DNA of 64,000 bases from Saprospiraceae bacterium (GCA_026982695.1 JALSGS010000034.1:342358-406357); one strand, 5' to 3'. Positions 54,753 through 63,714 are shown, counted from the first letter of the stretch. The notes: a model not told the origin generated them from the letters alone. Made by a program: numbers and translations.

Positions 54753-55628
54753 ATGACGCGTACGCTTGTATTGTGTGTGGGCATGTGTGTGTGGAGCATG
54801 CACCAGGTAGGTAGCCAATCGCTTCACTACGGCTTTCGCGCCGGTCTCAATTTTTCCCAAATCGATGGGCCAGTAGAAATGGACGACAATGGCAATGCGC
54901 TAGAGCAATGGAGCACGGCGACGGGATTCAACCTAGGGGCCATGTTTACCTTGAAGCTGGTCGATGCCTTTGGCCTGCGCACAGGCATTAGCTTTGAGCA
55001 AAAAGGTAGCCGCTACAAGTACGAAGGGCCACACTATCGCACTTTCACTACCGACAAAGGCAGCTCGGTGATCGCCACAGGCGATGGAAAATACAGCCTG
55101 GTCATGACTACTTCGTGGTTGGGGCTCCCCGTTCAGGTCTATGTGCGCCCCTTGGAATGGCTTGAATTATCAGTGGGGGCATATGCCAGCGTGCTGGTAG
55201 GTGCTACGGCTACGGGCGAATGGCAGTTTAGCGGTTCGACCACTGCTGGCAGCCCTGTCGATCTGATCACTCCTTTAGAGTTTAACTATTTGCGCGATGA
55301 GACAAAGGAGGGCGACTTTTCAGAAACGACCCTCATTGAGCTTAACGGTGAGCCCACGACGCTGCCCCGTGCCTTGGGTGCCTATTACGAATGGCCTCGC
55401 ACCGACAAGCCCTGGTTCAACCGCCTCGATTATGGCCTACAGGGCGGCATTTCGCTTTTCCTCAATCAAGGGTTGTTTGTCGGCTTGCAATATCAATACG
55501 GATTGACGGACTTGACCAACAACGACTATGACTTTAGCCGCTATGCCCTCGATGGAGGGCATAGCATTGCCCGTGCTGATCTTGATCGCAACTTGTCGTG
55601 GCAAGCTTCTGTGGGCTTTTCTTTTTAG
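54753..55628 (+). CDS. Outer-membrane beta-barrel protein (PorT-like family)
   Basis: 291 residues. Signal peptide ending VGSQS (about 23), then LHYGFRAGLNFSQIDGP and FNLGAMFTLKLVDAFGLRTGISFEQKGSRY, the small-barrel family pattern; later strands FVGLQYQYGLTDLTNNDYDFSR and the terminal WQASVGFSF (aromatic end). Function unknown. A second, smaller relative is the gene at 46295-46993. Confidence 0.87.
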   Translation: MTRTLVLCVGMCVWSMHQVGSQSLHYGFRAGLNFSQIDGPVEMDDNGNALEQWSTATGFNLGAMFTLKLVDAFGLRTGISFEQKGSRYKYEGPHYRTFTTDKGSSVIATGDGKYSLVMTTSWLGLPVQVYVRPLEWLELSVGAYASVLVGATATGEWQFSGSTTAGSPVDLITPLEFNYLRDETKEGDFSETTLIELNGEPTTLPRALGAYYEWPRTDKPWFNRLDYGLQGGISLFLNQGLFVGLQYQYGLTDLTNNDYDFSRYALDGGHSIARADLDRNLSWQASVGFSF

Positions 55629-55658
55629 TGGGTTGTGGCCCTCAGAGTAGCGGGCATG

Positions 55659-55684
55659 CGCGTGCGCAAAATCTTGCGCATGCG
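55659..55684. repeat. GC-rich hairpin
   Basis: Stem CGC-g-TGCGCAA, loop AATC, TTGCGCA-t-GCG (11 pairs including one G-T). Located 31 bases after the barrel gene's stop; there is no T run, so its role as a terminator is doubtful. Confidence 0.55.
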
Positions 55685-55753
55685 GGATAAACTCGGCAAT
55701 CCATCGCATTAATCGAGGCCATTGTTCGGGGCTGAGATGAGCCACTTGGCTTT

Positions 55754-55766
55754 TTTGCCGAAAGGC
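55754..55766 (+). repeat. Iterated 13-mer, copy 9
   Basis: TTTGCCGAAAGGC on the plus strand, in the gene remnant between manC and the barrel gene, so outside any intact coding region. Confidence 0.7.
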
Positions 55767-55942
55767 GGCCAACAGTTAGGCGCAATGTGGGCATGGTCGG
55801 TGGGATGATGGGCTATTAGTACAGCAATGGCCTAGCGAGATTCGAGCTGGGCGGCCATGTGTTGCACGCTCAGACTGATGCCATTCCCCTTGCGTGCTAA
55901 AGGCGAGCATGGGCTGAGGATGATCAGGCGGTCGGCCATGCA

Positions 55943-57016
55943 TCAAAGTAAATCTTGACCGAAGCGACGCCCTACTTCGGCCCGTATTTGCTTGATGGCT
56001 TGTTCATCGTCTTTGGGCCATATGAGTAGCACGTCGCCTTCGTCTACCACGATGAATCCGTCCAGGCCGCGCAGCACAGCGATTTTGCCTTCGGGCAGGC
56101 GTACCAGCGAGTGGCGTAGCTCTTGGGCCAAGATGTGTGTGCCTTGCAAGACGTTGTCATGAGCGTCTTTGTCGAGCAAAGCGTGAAGGCTAGCCCAGGT
56201 GCCCAGGTCGCTCCAGCCAATGTCGGCAGGTAAGGTATAGATGTTATTGGCCCGCTCCATGATGGCATAATCGACTGAAATGTTGGGCGTGTCGGGGTAG
56301 TGTTGTGCGATAAACTCGGCCTCGGCAGCTGTACCATAGACTTGTTGTCCCGCTTCGAGGATGTGGTAGATATCGGGGGCGTGTTGTGCAAAGGCATTGA
56401 TAATGGTATGGGCTCTCCATATAAAGATGCCGGCATTCCACAGGTAGTGGCCGCTAGCCACATATGCCTGAGCCTGCTCCAGTGGTGGCTTTTCGGTAAA
56501 GCGCACTACCTTGTGCACGCCCTCTTGGGCATGTGGTTCGTACTGGATATAGCCGTAGCCGGTGTCGGGGCGAGTGGGTTGTATGCCGAGGGTGAGCAGG
56601 GCGTCGTGCTTTTCGGTGAAGTCCAGTGCGCGCTGCAGTACCTCCACAAAAGCTTGCTCTTTGAGAATGAAGTGGTCGGAAGGGGCCACGACGAAATTGG
56701 CATGAGGGTCTAGGGCCTGGAGGTGAAAGGCCACCCATGCGACGCACGGAGCCGTGTTGTTGCGCGAAGGCTCGCACAAGATCTGGTGTGCATCGAGCTC
56801 GGGCAACTCTTGCTGCACCAAAGCGCGATACTGCTGGTGGGTTACGATTACGATGTGTTGGGCAGGCACCAAGTGCAGAAAGCGCTCGAAGGTCAGGCGC
56901 AACAGCGACTTGCCAGTGCCCAAAATGTCGAGAAATTGCTTGGGGCGATGCTGACGGCTGGCAGGCCAAAAACGGCTACCCACGCCGCCTGCCATGATGG
57001 CTACATAGCGCGACAT
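55943..57016 (-). CDS. manC: Mannose-1-phosphate guanylyltransferase
   Basis: 357 residues from the ATG at 57016. N-terminal nucleotidyltransferase signature MAGGVGSRFWPASRQHRPKQF, then VVTHQQYRALV, EPSRNNTAP and FTEKP with IFIWRAHTI; the class I GMP-type core. The isomerase domain of bifunctional ManC/AlgA is absent. Makes GDP-mannose for surface glycans. A longer frame to 57208 is unsupported. No promoter box seen; it follows the small lipoprotein by 88 bases. Confidence 0.93.
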   Translation of the reverse strand: MSRYVAIMAGGVGSRFWPASRQHRPKQFLDILGTGKSLLRLTFERFLHLVPAQHIVIVTHQQYRALVQQELPELDAHQILCEPSRNNTAPCVAWVAFHLQALDPHANFVVAPSDHFILKEQAFVEVLQRALDFTEKHDALLTLGIQPTRPDTGYGYIQYEPHAQEGVHKVVRFTEKPPLEQAQAYVASGHYLWNAGIFIWRAHTIINAFAQHAPDIYHILEAGQQVYGTAAEAEFIAQHYPDTPNISVDYAIMERANNIYTLPADIGWSDLGTWASLHALLDKDAHDNVLQGTHILAQELRHSLVRLPEGKIAVLRGLDGFIVVDEGDVLLIWPKDDEQAIKQIRAEVGRRFGQDLL

Positions 57017-57104
57017 GTCAGTAGTGTTTGGGATGAGTGAATGGAAGGATTGCGCAGGGCAAAAAAAGGAAAAAACGGCGTCTTGACACGGATACGTGCC
57101 TCGA

Positions 57105-57305
57105 TTAGTGTTTGAGCTGTTTGCGCATCTTTTTGGGAAAGAGACTCGATCGGGTTCGGGTACGTGGGTATTCGCCCTTTTTATTGGGCTGCACATGTGC
57201 TTCTTCATTGATAGGACAGCCCGTTTTGGGTGCGCAGGACGACACTACAGCCACCAAAGTGGCTGAAAAGAGCATGACTAGCAGCAAGCGTGTACTCGGC
57301 TTCAT
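57105..57305 (-). CDS. Small lipoprotein with CP..GCPIN motif
   Basis: 66 residues from the ATG at 57305. Lipobox VVSSC (lipid Cys at about 24), followed at once by APKTGCPINEE, then PNKKGEYPRTRTRSSLFPKKM. Small Bacteroidota lipoproteins with a Cys-Pro-rich start and a basic LFPKKM end exist; no function known to me. Exact promoter box TAGCTTTG 28 bases upstream supports this start over 57335. Confidence 0.78.
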   Translation of the reverse strand: MKPSTRLLLVMLFSATLVAVVSSCAPKTGCPINEEAHVQPNKKGEYPRTRTRSSLFPKKMRKQLKH

Positions 57306-57332
57306 CGCAATAGTGGGTTTTGTGAAGGAATT

Positions 57333-57340
57333 CAAAGCTA
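57333..57340 (-). promoter_or_regulatory. Bacteroidota -7 box (TAGCTTTG) for the small lipoprotein
   Basis: Exact TAnnTTTG on the minus strand, leader about 20 bases. Confidence 0.6.
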
Positions 57341-57532
57341 ACGCAAATGCACTATTTTACTTGTGCGAAAACGACATATGAGTACTTTTTCGCGTGAAAT
57401 GATGCTAGAATGTGAGAAAAAGCCTGAAAATACTTGATTTTTGCGCCTATTATCGGCAACAATACTTGCTAATGCTTAGATGGGCAGCTAATTTAGCGCC
57501 GTCCAAAATACTTCTCATTAAAATCGACCAGT

Positions 57533-57808
57533 ATGAACAAAGGTGAAATGACTGTAACTGTAGCCGAAAAGGCGGGCCTGGAAAAAGGACAAGCTGCTGC
57601 AGCTATAGATGCTTTTCTCGAGGCAGTAAAAGAAGCATTGCAGCGGGGTGAAAGGGTCTCGCTTATCGGCTTTGGCACCTTCCAAGTGGTGCAGCGAGAA
57701 GCACGTATGGGGCGCAATCCGAAAACTGGCGAGCAGATCGAAATTCCCGCCAAGAAACAGGTGAAGTTCAAGCCGGGAAAGGCACTGAGCGATTCGGTCA
57801 ACTCCTAA
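57533..57808 (+). CDS. HU family DNA-binding protein
   Basis: 91 residues. MNKGEMTVTVAEKAGLEKGQ, LIGFGTFQVVQREARMGRNPKTGEQIEIPAKKQVKFKPGKAL read in pieces give the HU signature, including the G-R-N-P arm. Bends and compacts DNA as a dimer. Near-consensus GATTTTTG upstream at about 57434; strong terminator downstream at 57861-57892. Confidence 0.96.
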   Translation: MNKGEMTVTVAEKAGLEKGQAAAAIDAFLEAVKEALQRGERVSLIGFGTFQVVQREARMGRNPKTGEQIEIPAKKQVKFKPGKALSDSVNS

Positions 57809-57860
57809 TGCTAACCTGAAATGTACTAGAGCAGTGTGTGTCTACTGCTCGCCCTCTATG

Positions 57861-57892
57861 CAGGACAACCAGGCCGAGGTCGGGTTGTCCTG
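57861..57892 (+). terminator. Hairpin terminator after HU
   Basis: Perfect 10-bp stem CAGGACAACC/GGTTGTCCTG with a 12-base loop, followed by TTGCATTTATT (weak T run). Confidence 0.75.
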
Positions 57893-57949
57893 TTGCATTT
57901 ATTGCTCAACCAACTGTCCCTTTTTGCGAAAGAAAAATTACACCCATTG

Positions 57950-59101
57950 ATGAAGGCACATACCGGATTTGGCACCCTGGCCGTACATGCTGGCGTAACA
58001 CCCGACCCAGCTACAGGTGCTGTGATGACCCCCATCTACCAGACGTCGACTTATGCGCAGCAAGCGCCTGGGCAACACAAAGGATACGAATATGCCCGTA
58101 CCCAAAACCCCACGCGTACAGCGCTGGAAGCCAGCGTAGCAGCCTTGGAACAAGGTGCTCATGGCATCGCATTTGCCAGCGGCATGGCAGCTATGGATGC
58201 TGTGGTGCGTCTGTTACGGCCTGGCGATGAGGTGTTGGCTGGCAACGACTTGTATGGAGGCTCCTATCGGCTCCTACAACGCGTCTATGCGCCACTGGGC
58301 ATCAAAAGCCGATTTGTCGACTTGGCAGGTAGCCCCTCGCTTGAGGCACTCGTAAGCCCCCGTACCAAGATGATTTGGATTGAAACGCCTACCAATCCGC
58401 TTTTGCGCATCTCCGATATTGCCGCACTGTGTGCGCAGGCCCGCCAGCTGGGCATCCGCACCGTAGTGGACAACACCTTTGCCTCGCCTTATCTACAACA
58501 ACCCCTCGAACTGGGTGCTGACTTGGTCATCCATTCGGCGACAAAGTATCTGGGGGGACATTCCGATGTGGTGTTGGGCGTAGTGGTGACGCGCCTGCCT
58601 GAAGTGGCCGAACGCTTGTATTTCTTGCAAAACGCTGCAGGAGCCGTTCCTGGCCCCCATGACTGCTTCTTGGTGCTCCGCGGCGTCAAGACCTTGCATT
58701 TGCGCATGGAGCGTGCGTGCGACAATGCCGAACAAATTGCTCAGTGGCTCGAGGTGCATCCACGCGTGGCACGGGTATACTATCCGGGCTTGCCGACGCA
58801 TCCCCAACACGAGCTAGCTGCCCGACAAATGCGCCGTTTTGGCGGCATGCTTTCTTTCGATCTCGAGGATGCTTCTGTAGCAGCCGCCATGAAAGTGCTG
58901 CGCCACACACAGCTGTTCACACTGGCCGAGTCGTTGGGAGGGGTGGAGTCGCTCATTGGGCATCCGGCTACGATGACCCATGCGGCTATCCCGCGCGAGG
59001 AGCGCTTGCGCTCGGGCTTGAGCGATGGGCTGATCCGACTAAGCGTAGGGGTAGAAGATGTGGCCGATCTCATCGCCGATCTCGAACAGGCGCTGAAATA
59101 G
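57950..59101 (+). CDS. Trans-sulfuration PLP enzyme (cystathionine gamma-synthase/lyase family)
   Basis: 383 residues from the ATG at 57950; an upstream in-frame start at 57836 overlaps the HU terminator. [43 protein letters not shown] and the PLP lysine in [13 protein letters not shown] are all present, followed by [10 protein letters not shown] and [13 protein letters not shown]. The family covers cystathionine gamma-synthase, gamma-lyase and beta-lyase; the member cannot be decided by eye. Followed by its own terminator. Confidence 0.93.
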   Translation: MKAHTGFGTLAVHAGVTPDPATGAVMTPIYQTSTYAQQAPGQHKGYEYARTQNPTRTALEASVAALEQGAHGIAFASGMAAMDAVVRLLRPGDEVLAGNDLYGGSYRLLQRVYAPLGIKSRFVDLAGSPSLEALVSPRTKMIWIETPTNPLLRISDIAALCAQARQLGIRTVVDNTFASPYLQQPLELGADLVIHSATKYLGGHSDVVLGVVVTRLPEVAERLYFLQNAAGAVPGPHDCFLVLRGVKTLHLRMERACDNAEQIAQWLEVHPRVARVYYPGLPTHPQHELAARQMRRFGGMLSFDLEDASVAAAMKVLRHTQLFTLAESLGGVESLIGHPATMTHAAIPREERLRSGLSDGLIRLSVGVEDVADLIADLEQALK

Positions 59102-59130
59102 CAACTCGTGGGCCGTACTGCGTAAAAGGC

Positions 59131-59151
59131 AGGCAATTTTGCTTGCCTTTT
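59131..59151 (+). terminator. Intrinsic terminator after the PLP enzyme
   Basis: Stem AGGCAA/TTGCCT with a 6-base loop, then TTTT. Confidence 0.6.
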
Positions 59152-59216
59152 CAACTATTTTTCCATTAGGTGTGTGTTCTTTGTACTGCACCTTTACTGC
59201 ACACAAACTGAATTTC

Positions 59217-59846
59217 ATGAAACGGCGCCTGCTCCAGTCGGTAGATCAACTCGACTTCGACAAAGGCGAAGGCCTCGTGCCCGCCATCGTGCAAGATGCT
59301 CACACTCTGCAAGTGCTCATGCTCGGATACATGAATCGCGAAGCCCTGGCACACACCCTCCGCACCGGCCGCGTCACCTTCTTTAGCCGCTCGCGCCAAC
59401 GCCTGTGGACCAAAGGTGAAACCTCAGGTCACTACCTCGAGCTACAGGCGATCTTGCACGACTGCGACCGCGACACCCTCCTGATCAAGGCCCGTCCGCA
59501 TGGCCCTACCTGCCATACCGGTACCGATACCTGTTTTGGCGAAAGCCGTCATGGTCATGTGCATTTCCTCAGCTTGCTCGAACGCGTCGTCCACCAACGC
59601 AAAGCCGCTGCACAGCCTCACTCGTCCTATACGGCCCACCTGTTCGAAGCTGGTTTGCCCCGCATTGCGCAAAAGGTAGGTGAAGAAGCCGTAGAAACCG
59701 TCATTGCCGCCCTGCACGGCCCCGACGACGAGTTCGTAGGCGAAGCTGCCGATCTACTGTACCACCTCATCGTCTTGCTCGTTGCGAAAGGTCACCACCT
59801 GGCCGATGTCGTCGAAGTGCTCGAAAACAGACATGCCAGCAAGTGA
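59217..59846 (+). CDS. hisIE: Bifunctional phosphoribosyl-AMP cyclohydrolase/phosphoribosyl-ATP pyrophosphatase
   Basis: 209 residues from the ATG at 59217. HisI part (1-112): [32 protein letters not shown] and the zinc cysteines in CHTGTDTCF. HisE part (about 120-209): [18 protein letters not shown] and the following helix [13 protein letters not shown] with acidic metal-binding residues. Catalyses steps 2 and 3 of histidine biosynthesis. No other his gene is adjacent. Codons are more C-ending than in most neighbours. Confidence 0.95.
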   Translation: MKRRLLQSVDQLDFDKGEGLVPAIVQDAHTLQVLMLGYMNREALAHTLRTGRVTFFSRSRQRLWTKGETSGHYLELQAILHDCDRDTLLIKARPHGPTCHTGTDTCFGESRHGHVHFLSLLERVVHQRKAAAQPHSSYTAHLFEAGLPRIAQKVGEEAVETVIAALHGPDDEFVGEAADLLYHLIVLLVAKGHHLADVVEVLENRHASK

Positions 59847-60098
59847 GTGCCACACGGCCCGTACAGGAAAGCGCGAACGGCAAGTGTAGGCTATCTGCAT
59901 GCTGAAAAAGTGCAGAAGATCTGCGTGTATGTTGTGGCGCATGGGGCAAACAAGCTAACTTACGCGCAGTGCCATGTGTTTCCGTTCATGTGTACGTACT
60001 TAGTGCAAAGGGGAATGGCGCAAATCCTTCGGCGATGTGTCTTGCGGCACATCGGAGGCGAAGCCGTGTGGATTATCATTTGTCAATAAAAAAACCAT
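59847..60098. other. Intergenic region at the edge of the foreign-looking segment
   Basis: No gene supported. Contains the hairpin at 60027-60063 and an A-rich stretch just before the restriction-modification ATG. Confidence 0.5.
60027..60063. repeat. Imperfect hairpin upstream of the restriction-modification gene
   Basis: Inner stem CGATGTG/CACATCG (7 bp, 8-base loop), outer CTTCG/CGAAG with an internal loop. No T run. Could be a structured leader or a REP-like element; the downstream RAYT gene makes the second possible. Confidence 0.5.
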
Positions 60099-63000
60099 AT
60101 GGACCAAAATCAGCTCATCAATATATTAAGGGAATATGCCACTACAAGTTGGGGCAATCTTTTGCGCCACATTGCTCCCGCTTTCAGGCCGCTGCAGGAC
60201 GACCTGAGCTTTTTCATCAAAGAAGATGAACCCTTTGCCGAAGCCCGACAGCTAGGTCTGATAGAACTGGACGAGACCACTAGCGTTATCGTGGTAGATG
60301 TTAGGATGGAAGGGGAGCTCACCGCCCGCACCAGTCGGCGCCGGCAATACGACTTCGCCAAGCAAGTGCTCAAAACCACCGACCACAACGCCGGCATCTT
60401 TGCTTTCTACGACGACCGAGGCCGTTTCCGCCTCTCCCTGGTCACCGTCACCTACCACGGCACCCGCCGGCAGTTCAGCACCTACCGGCGCTATACTTTC
60501 TTCATTGACCCCAAACTCCCCAACAAAACCTTCGTCCAGCAGTTCCGCAGGGCCGATTTCTCCACCCTTGATGGCATCTTGAAGACCTTCTCGCTGGAGG
60601 CCGTCTCCGACGAGTTCTACCGGGAGTTCAAGCCCCACTTCGACCGCCTGGCCGAAAGCGTGCAGGGAACTGAAGACCCGGCCCTAAAGCAGGACTTCGC
60701 TTTGCTCTTCGTGATTCGCACCATCTTTCTGGGCTTTGTGCAGAAACGGGGATGGCTCGGCCAGAACCCCCGTTTCCTTCAGGACTTCTGGCAGGAGTAT
60801 CTGCAATGGAAAGAACCCCCCGCTCCTGATAAAGACTGCTTCTACCGGGACTGGCTGGAACCCCTCTTCTTTGAGGCGCTCAGCTCTCCGCCGGGGCGTA
60901 AGGTGGCCTACGGCCGGGCGCCTTTCTCCGAAAAGACCCAACAGGCGCTGCAGATGTCTCCCTATCTCAACGGCGAGCTCTTCAGCCGCAAGCAGGATGT
61001 GGATCACCGGGACCTCTGGATTCCCGATGCGCCCATCGGCGACTTTTTGGACTTCCTCTTTCAATACAACTTCACCGTGGAGGAGAACGAACTCTACGAC
61101 GAAGAGCTGGAGCTCAACCCCGAATTCTTAGGCATCATCTTTGAGCGGCTTACGAACATGGAACAGGGCGCGGTCTATACGCCCCGGGTGGAAGTGGATA
61201 TGATGAGCCGTTTAGCCCTGGTGAAATGGCTGGAGCGCACTACCGACATCCCCTGCGACACCCTCTACCGCCTTTTCTTCCCGGCTGAAAGCCCAAGGGA
61301 AGTGGCCCTTTCATCCGAACAGATTCGCACCCTCATCGCCCGGCTGGAAAGCCTCGCCGTGGCCGACCCCGCTGCAGGTTCCGGCGCCTTCCTTGTGGGC
61401 ATGCTTCAGGTATTGGACCAGATGCTGGAAGACCTCTACAGCCGCGAGGAAACTCCTCAGGACCTGAGCGAGCGGGCTCCCACCCCCTTTGAGCGCAAGA
61501 AGTCCATCATCGCCCGCTCCCTTTACGGGGCGGAAGTCAAGCGCTGGGCGGTGTGGATCAATCACCTCCGCCTCTGGCTCACGCTGTTCGTGGATATGCC
61601 CGACGACTTCCAGCACTCTTTTGAACCCCTGTTGCCCAACCTGACCTTCAAAGTGCGCATGGGTGACTCCCTGATCCAGCGCATCGGCGACAAAACCTTC
61701 CCCGTTCACGACCATGCAAATCTGTCAAAAGGAATAAAAGGTGAAATCACGAAACTTAAAAAGAAAAAACGCGACTTCTTCTACAACCGTGTAGGCAATT
61801 ACGCCCTCATTGAAAAGGAAGAGCTGGACATTTTTCGCGCCGTGCTGGATGCGGAGATCACGGCGCGGCAGCGTGAAATTCGCAATCTGCAGAACGCCGG
61901 AAAACAAGGAACGCTTCTCGATCTCCAGCCTACGGAGAAGGAAAAGCGGGCTGAGCAGACCACCAGGAAACGTATCGCCCAACTACAAGCCGAAATCACC
62001 GAGCTGGAAGCGCAGAAGCACAACCTCAGAGAAGTTCGCCCCTTCATCTGGAGCATTGAGTTTGCGGAAATCTTCTTTGACCGGAGCGGCTTTGACATCA
62101 TCATCGGCAATCCGCCCTATGTGCGCCAGGAAGCGATCAGCGATCCAAATGGTCGCCTTTCGGTGCAGGATTACAAAAAAGCCCTGATGGAAATGGTGCG
62201 CCTCGATTTTCCCGACTATTTTGCCAGATCACGGGCGCAAACCAACCAGTTCAAAACGGGCCGTAAGCCCAGCGGCCGCTCGGACCTCTACACTTACTTC
62301 TACATTCGCTCCCTGCGGCTTTTGAACGAAAAAGGCGTGCATGTCTTCATCTGCTCCAACGCCTGGCTGGATGTGGGCTACGGCGCGTGGCTGCAGGAAT
62401 TCTTCCTGCGCAAAGCTCCGCTTTATATGGTGATTGACAACCACGCCCGCCGCTCATTCGCCCGCGCCGACATCAACACCGTCATCACCGTCGCCGGCGC
62501 GCCTTTGAAAGACAAAGAAGTGCCCAGAGACCACACCATCCGCTTCGTGGCTTTCAAAAAGCCCTTTGAAGAAGCGGTCAATGCGGACAACTTCATCGCC
62601 ATAGAAAACGTTCAGAAGGTCCTCAAATCCCCCGACTTTCGCATCTTCCCCATCACGGTGGAGGAACTTTTGAAGGAAGGCTCCGAACCTACTTCCATGG
62701 GCCCCGGCAAATACTTAGGCGACAAGTGGGGCGGCAAATACCTGCGTGCACCGGACATCTTCTTCACCATTCTGGAAAAGGGCAGGGGCAAACTGGTGCG
62801 GCTGGGTGAGATTGCGGAGGTGCGGCGTGGTTTTACGACCGGTGCCAACGACTTCTTCTACCTTGAACCGCTGGGACCCGGCTCCCGTCCGGGCCTTGTG
62901 CGGGTGCGAAACGGCGCGGGATGGGAAGGGGAGATTGAGGAGGAGTTTCTAAAGCCGGTACTGACGAGTTTACAGGAATGTCTCACATACGGTATTTTTG

Positions 63001-63695
63001 GTGATGAACTGAAGAAACTCGCATTTTTCTGCCATGAACCGAAAGAAAGTTTATATCGATATCCCAAAGCATTGGAATACATCAAGTGGGGAGAAAAACA
63101 AGGCTACCATTTGAGGAAAAGTGTACAAGGGAGAAGATTCTGGTGGTGGCTTCCTAAACAGCATAAGAGTTCATTCATAATAATGAGGTTTAGGGACCAA
63201 CGGAATTGGACTCCGATAATTGCTGGTGACTTTCTGATAGGTGATACCGTATTTGTTGGAGTTGCGAAAATGGAGGACTCAGAAAGAGGCTTGAAATTGT
63301 TCTTAAACTCCACCCTATCGATCTTCTTTTCGGAACTGTATGGACGAAAAAATCTGGGAGAGGGGTTACTCACCACCTACGGACCAGAAATTAAGCAAAT
63401 GTTAGCTGTAAACCCACCACTGTTAGATTTTAGCTCTTTCGATGTTTACTCATTCCTTAGACGGCGGGTCGAAACCATCTTCACCGAAATCGGCATTGAC
63501 CCGACATCGGATGTGCCCATCTCCGAGCAGGAGCCAAAGCCTTTGCCCGACCGCAAGGCGTTGGACGATGTGGTCTTTGACGCCCTGGGCCTCACCGAGG
63601 AAGAGCGCAAAGCGGTCTATCGTGCCGTGGCGCAATTGGTGTGGGAGCGGATCAGCAAGGCCAAATCCGTAGAGGCACGGCGGCGCCGTGTTTAA
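60099..63695 (+). CDS. Type IIG-like restriction-modification enzyme (Eco57I-type N6-adenine methyltransferase fusion)
   Basis: 1198 residues. N-terminal 350 residues carry the block shared by these enzymes (NAGIFAFYDDRGRFRLSL; FVQQFRRADFSTLDG); no clear PD-(D/E)xK triad could be picked out. Methyltransferase motif I is ADPAAGSGAFLVGML (about 423), motif IV NPPYVR (about 670), with a helical insert between them (about 545-645, Lys/Glu-rich). The C-terminal third should be the target-recognition domain. Most of the gene is GC-rich with C- and G-ending codons, unlike the host genes, but 62960-63470 is visibly AT-richer. No separate nuclease or specificity gene is seen in the window. Confidence 0.85.
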   Translation: MDQNQLINILREYATTSWGNLLRHIAPAFRPLQDDLSFFIKEDEPFAEARQLGLIELDETTSVIVVDVRMEGELTARTSRRRQYDFAKQVLKTTDHNAGIFAFYDDRGRFRLSLVTVTYHGTRRQFSTYRRYTFFIDPKLPNKTFVQQFRRADFSTLDGILKTFSLEAVSDEFYREFKPHFDRLAESVQGTEDPALKQDFALLFVIRTIFLGFVQKRGWLGQNPRFLQDFWQEYLQWKEPPAPDKDCFYRDWLEPLFFEALSSPPGRKVAYGRAPFSEKTQQALQMSPYLNGELFSRKQDVDHRDLWIPDAPIGDFLDFLFQYNFTVEENELYDEELELNPEFLGIIFERLTNMEQGAVYTPRVEVDMMSRLALVKWLERTTDIPCDTLYRLFFPAESPREVALSSEQIRTLIARLESLAVADPAAGSGAFLVGMLQVLDQMLEDLYSREETPQDLSERAPTPFERKKSIIARSLYGAEVKRWAVWINHLRLWLTLFVDMPDDFQHSFEPLLPNLTFKVRMGDSLIQRIGDKTFPVHDHANLSKGIKGEITKLKKKKRDFFYNRVGNYALIEKEELDIFRAVLDAEITARQREIRNLQNAGKQGTLLDLQPTEKEKRAEQTTRKRIAQLQAEITELEAQKHNLREVRPFIWSIEFAEIFFDRSGFDIIIGNPPYVRQEAISDPNGRLSVQDYKKALMEMVRLDFPDYFARSRAQTNQFKTGRKPSGRSDLYTYFYIRSLRLLNEKGVHVFICSNAWLDVGYGAWLQEFFLRKAPLYMVIDNHARRSFARADINTVITVAGAPLKDKEVPRDHTIRFVAFKKPFEEAVNADNFIAIENVQKVLKSPDFRIFPITVEELLKEGSEPTSMGPGKYLGDKWGGKYLRAPDIFFTILEKGRGKLVRLGEIAEVRRGFTTGANDFFYLEPLGPGSRPGLVRVRNGAGWEGEIEEEFLKPVLTSLQECLTYGIFGDELKKLAFFCHEPKESLYRYPKALEYIKWGEKQGYHLRKSVQGRRFWWWLPKQHKSSFIIMRFRDQRNWTPIIAGDFLIGDTVFVGVAKMEDSERGLKLFLNSTLSIFFSELYGRKNLGEGLLTTYGPEIKQMLAVNPPLLDFSSFDVYSFLRRRVETIFTEIGIDPTSDVPISEQEPKPLPDRKALDDVVFDALGLTEEERKAVYRAVAQLVWERISKAKSVEARRRRV

Positions 63696-63700
63696 TCTAA

Positions 63701-63708
63701 AAGGAGGT
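63701..63708 (+). promoter_or_regulatory. Strong Shine-Dalgarno for the RAYT gene
   Basis: AAGGAGGT, 6 bases before the ATG at 63715. It is the only full Shine-Dalgarno I noticed, and Bacteroidota seldom use one, so it marks this gene as foreign. Confidence 0.7.
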
Positions 63709-63714
63709 AATCCT

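Larger units (their letters stand above)
55629..55939 (-). pseudogene. Remnant of a gene, possibly a glycosyltransferase
   Basis: No intact gene here, but two fragments look once coding. From an ATG at 55939, 35 codons read MADRLIILSPCSPLARKGNG and on to ISLSVQHMAAQLESR before a stop at 55832-55834; the start resembles the first strand and loop of GT4-type glycosyltransferases. In another frame, about 55640-55770 reads LSPEQWPRLMRWIAEFIPHA with further coding-like sequence, like a C-terminal helix. An internal deletion would explain both. It lies just after manC (stop 55943), a fitting context. Low certainty. Confidence 0.35.

Noticed and set aside
57836..57949. Upstream extension of the PLP-enzyme gene
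   Set aside because: It would run through the HU terminator; homology begins at the ATG at 57950.
59847..60089. 80-codon plus-strand frame after hisIE
   Set aside because: Starts at the base after the hisIE stop and runs through the hairpin at 60027-60063; no domain visible.
60099..63695. BREX PglX or other multi-gene defence system
   Set aside because: The gene has the N6-adenine methyltransferase motifs shared by PglX, but no brxA/B/C, pglZ or brxL is adjacent in the window; a stand-alone type IIG-like enzyme is simpler.
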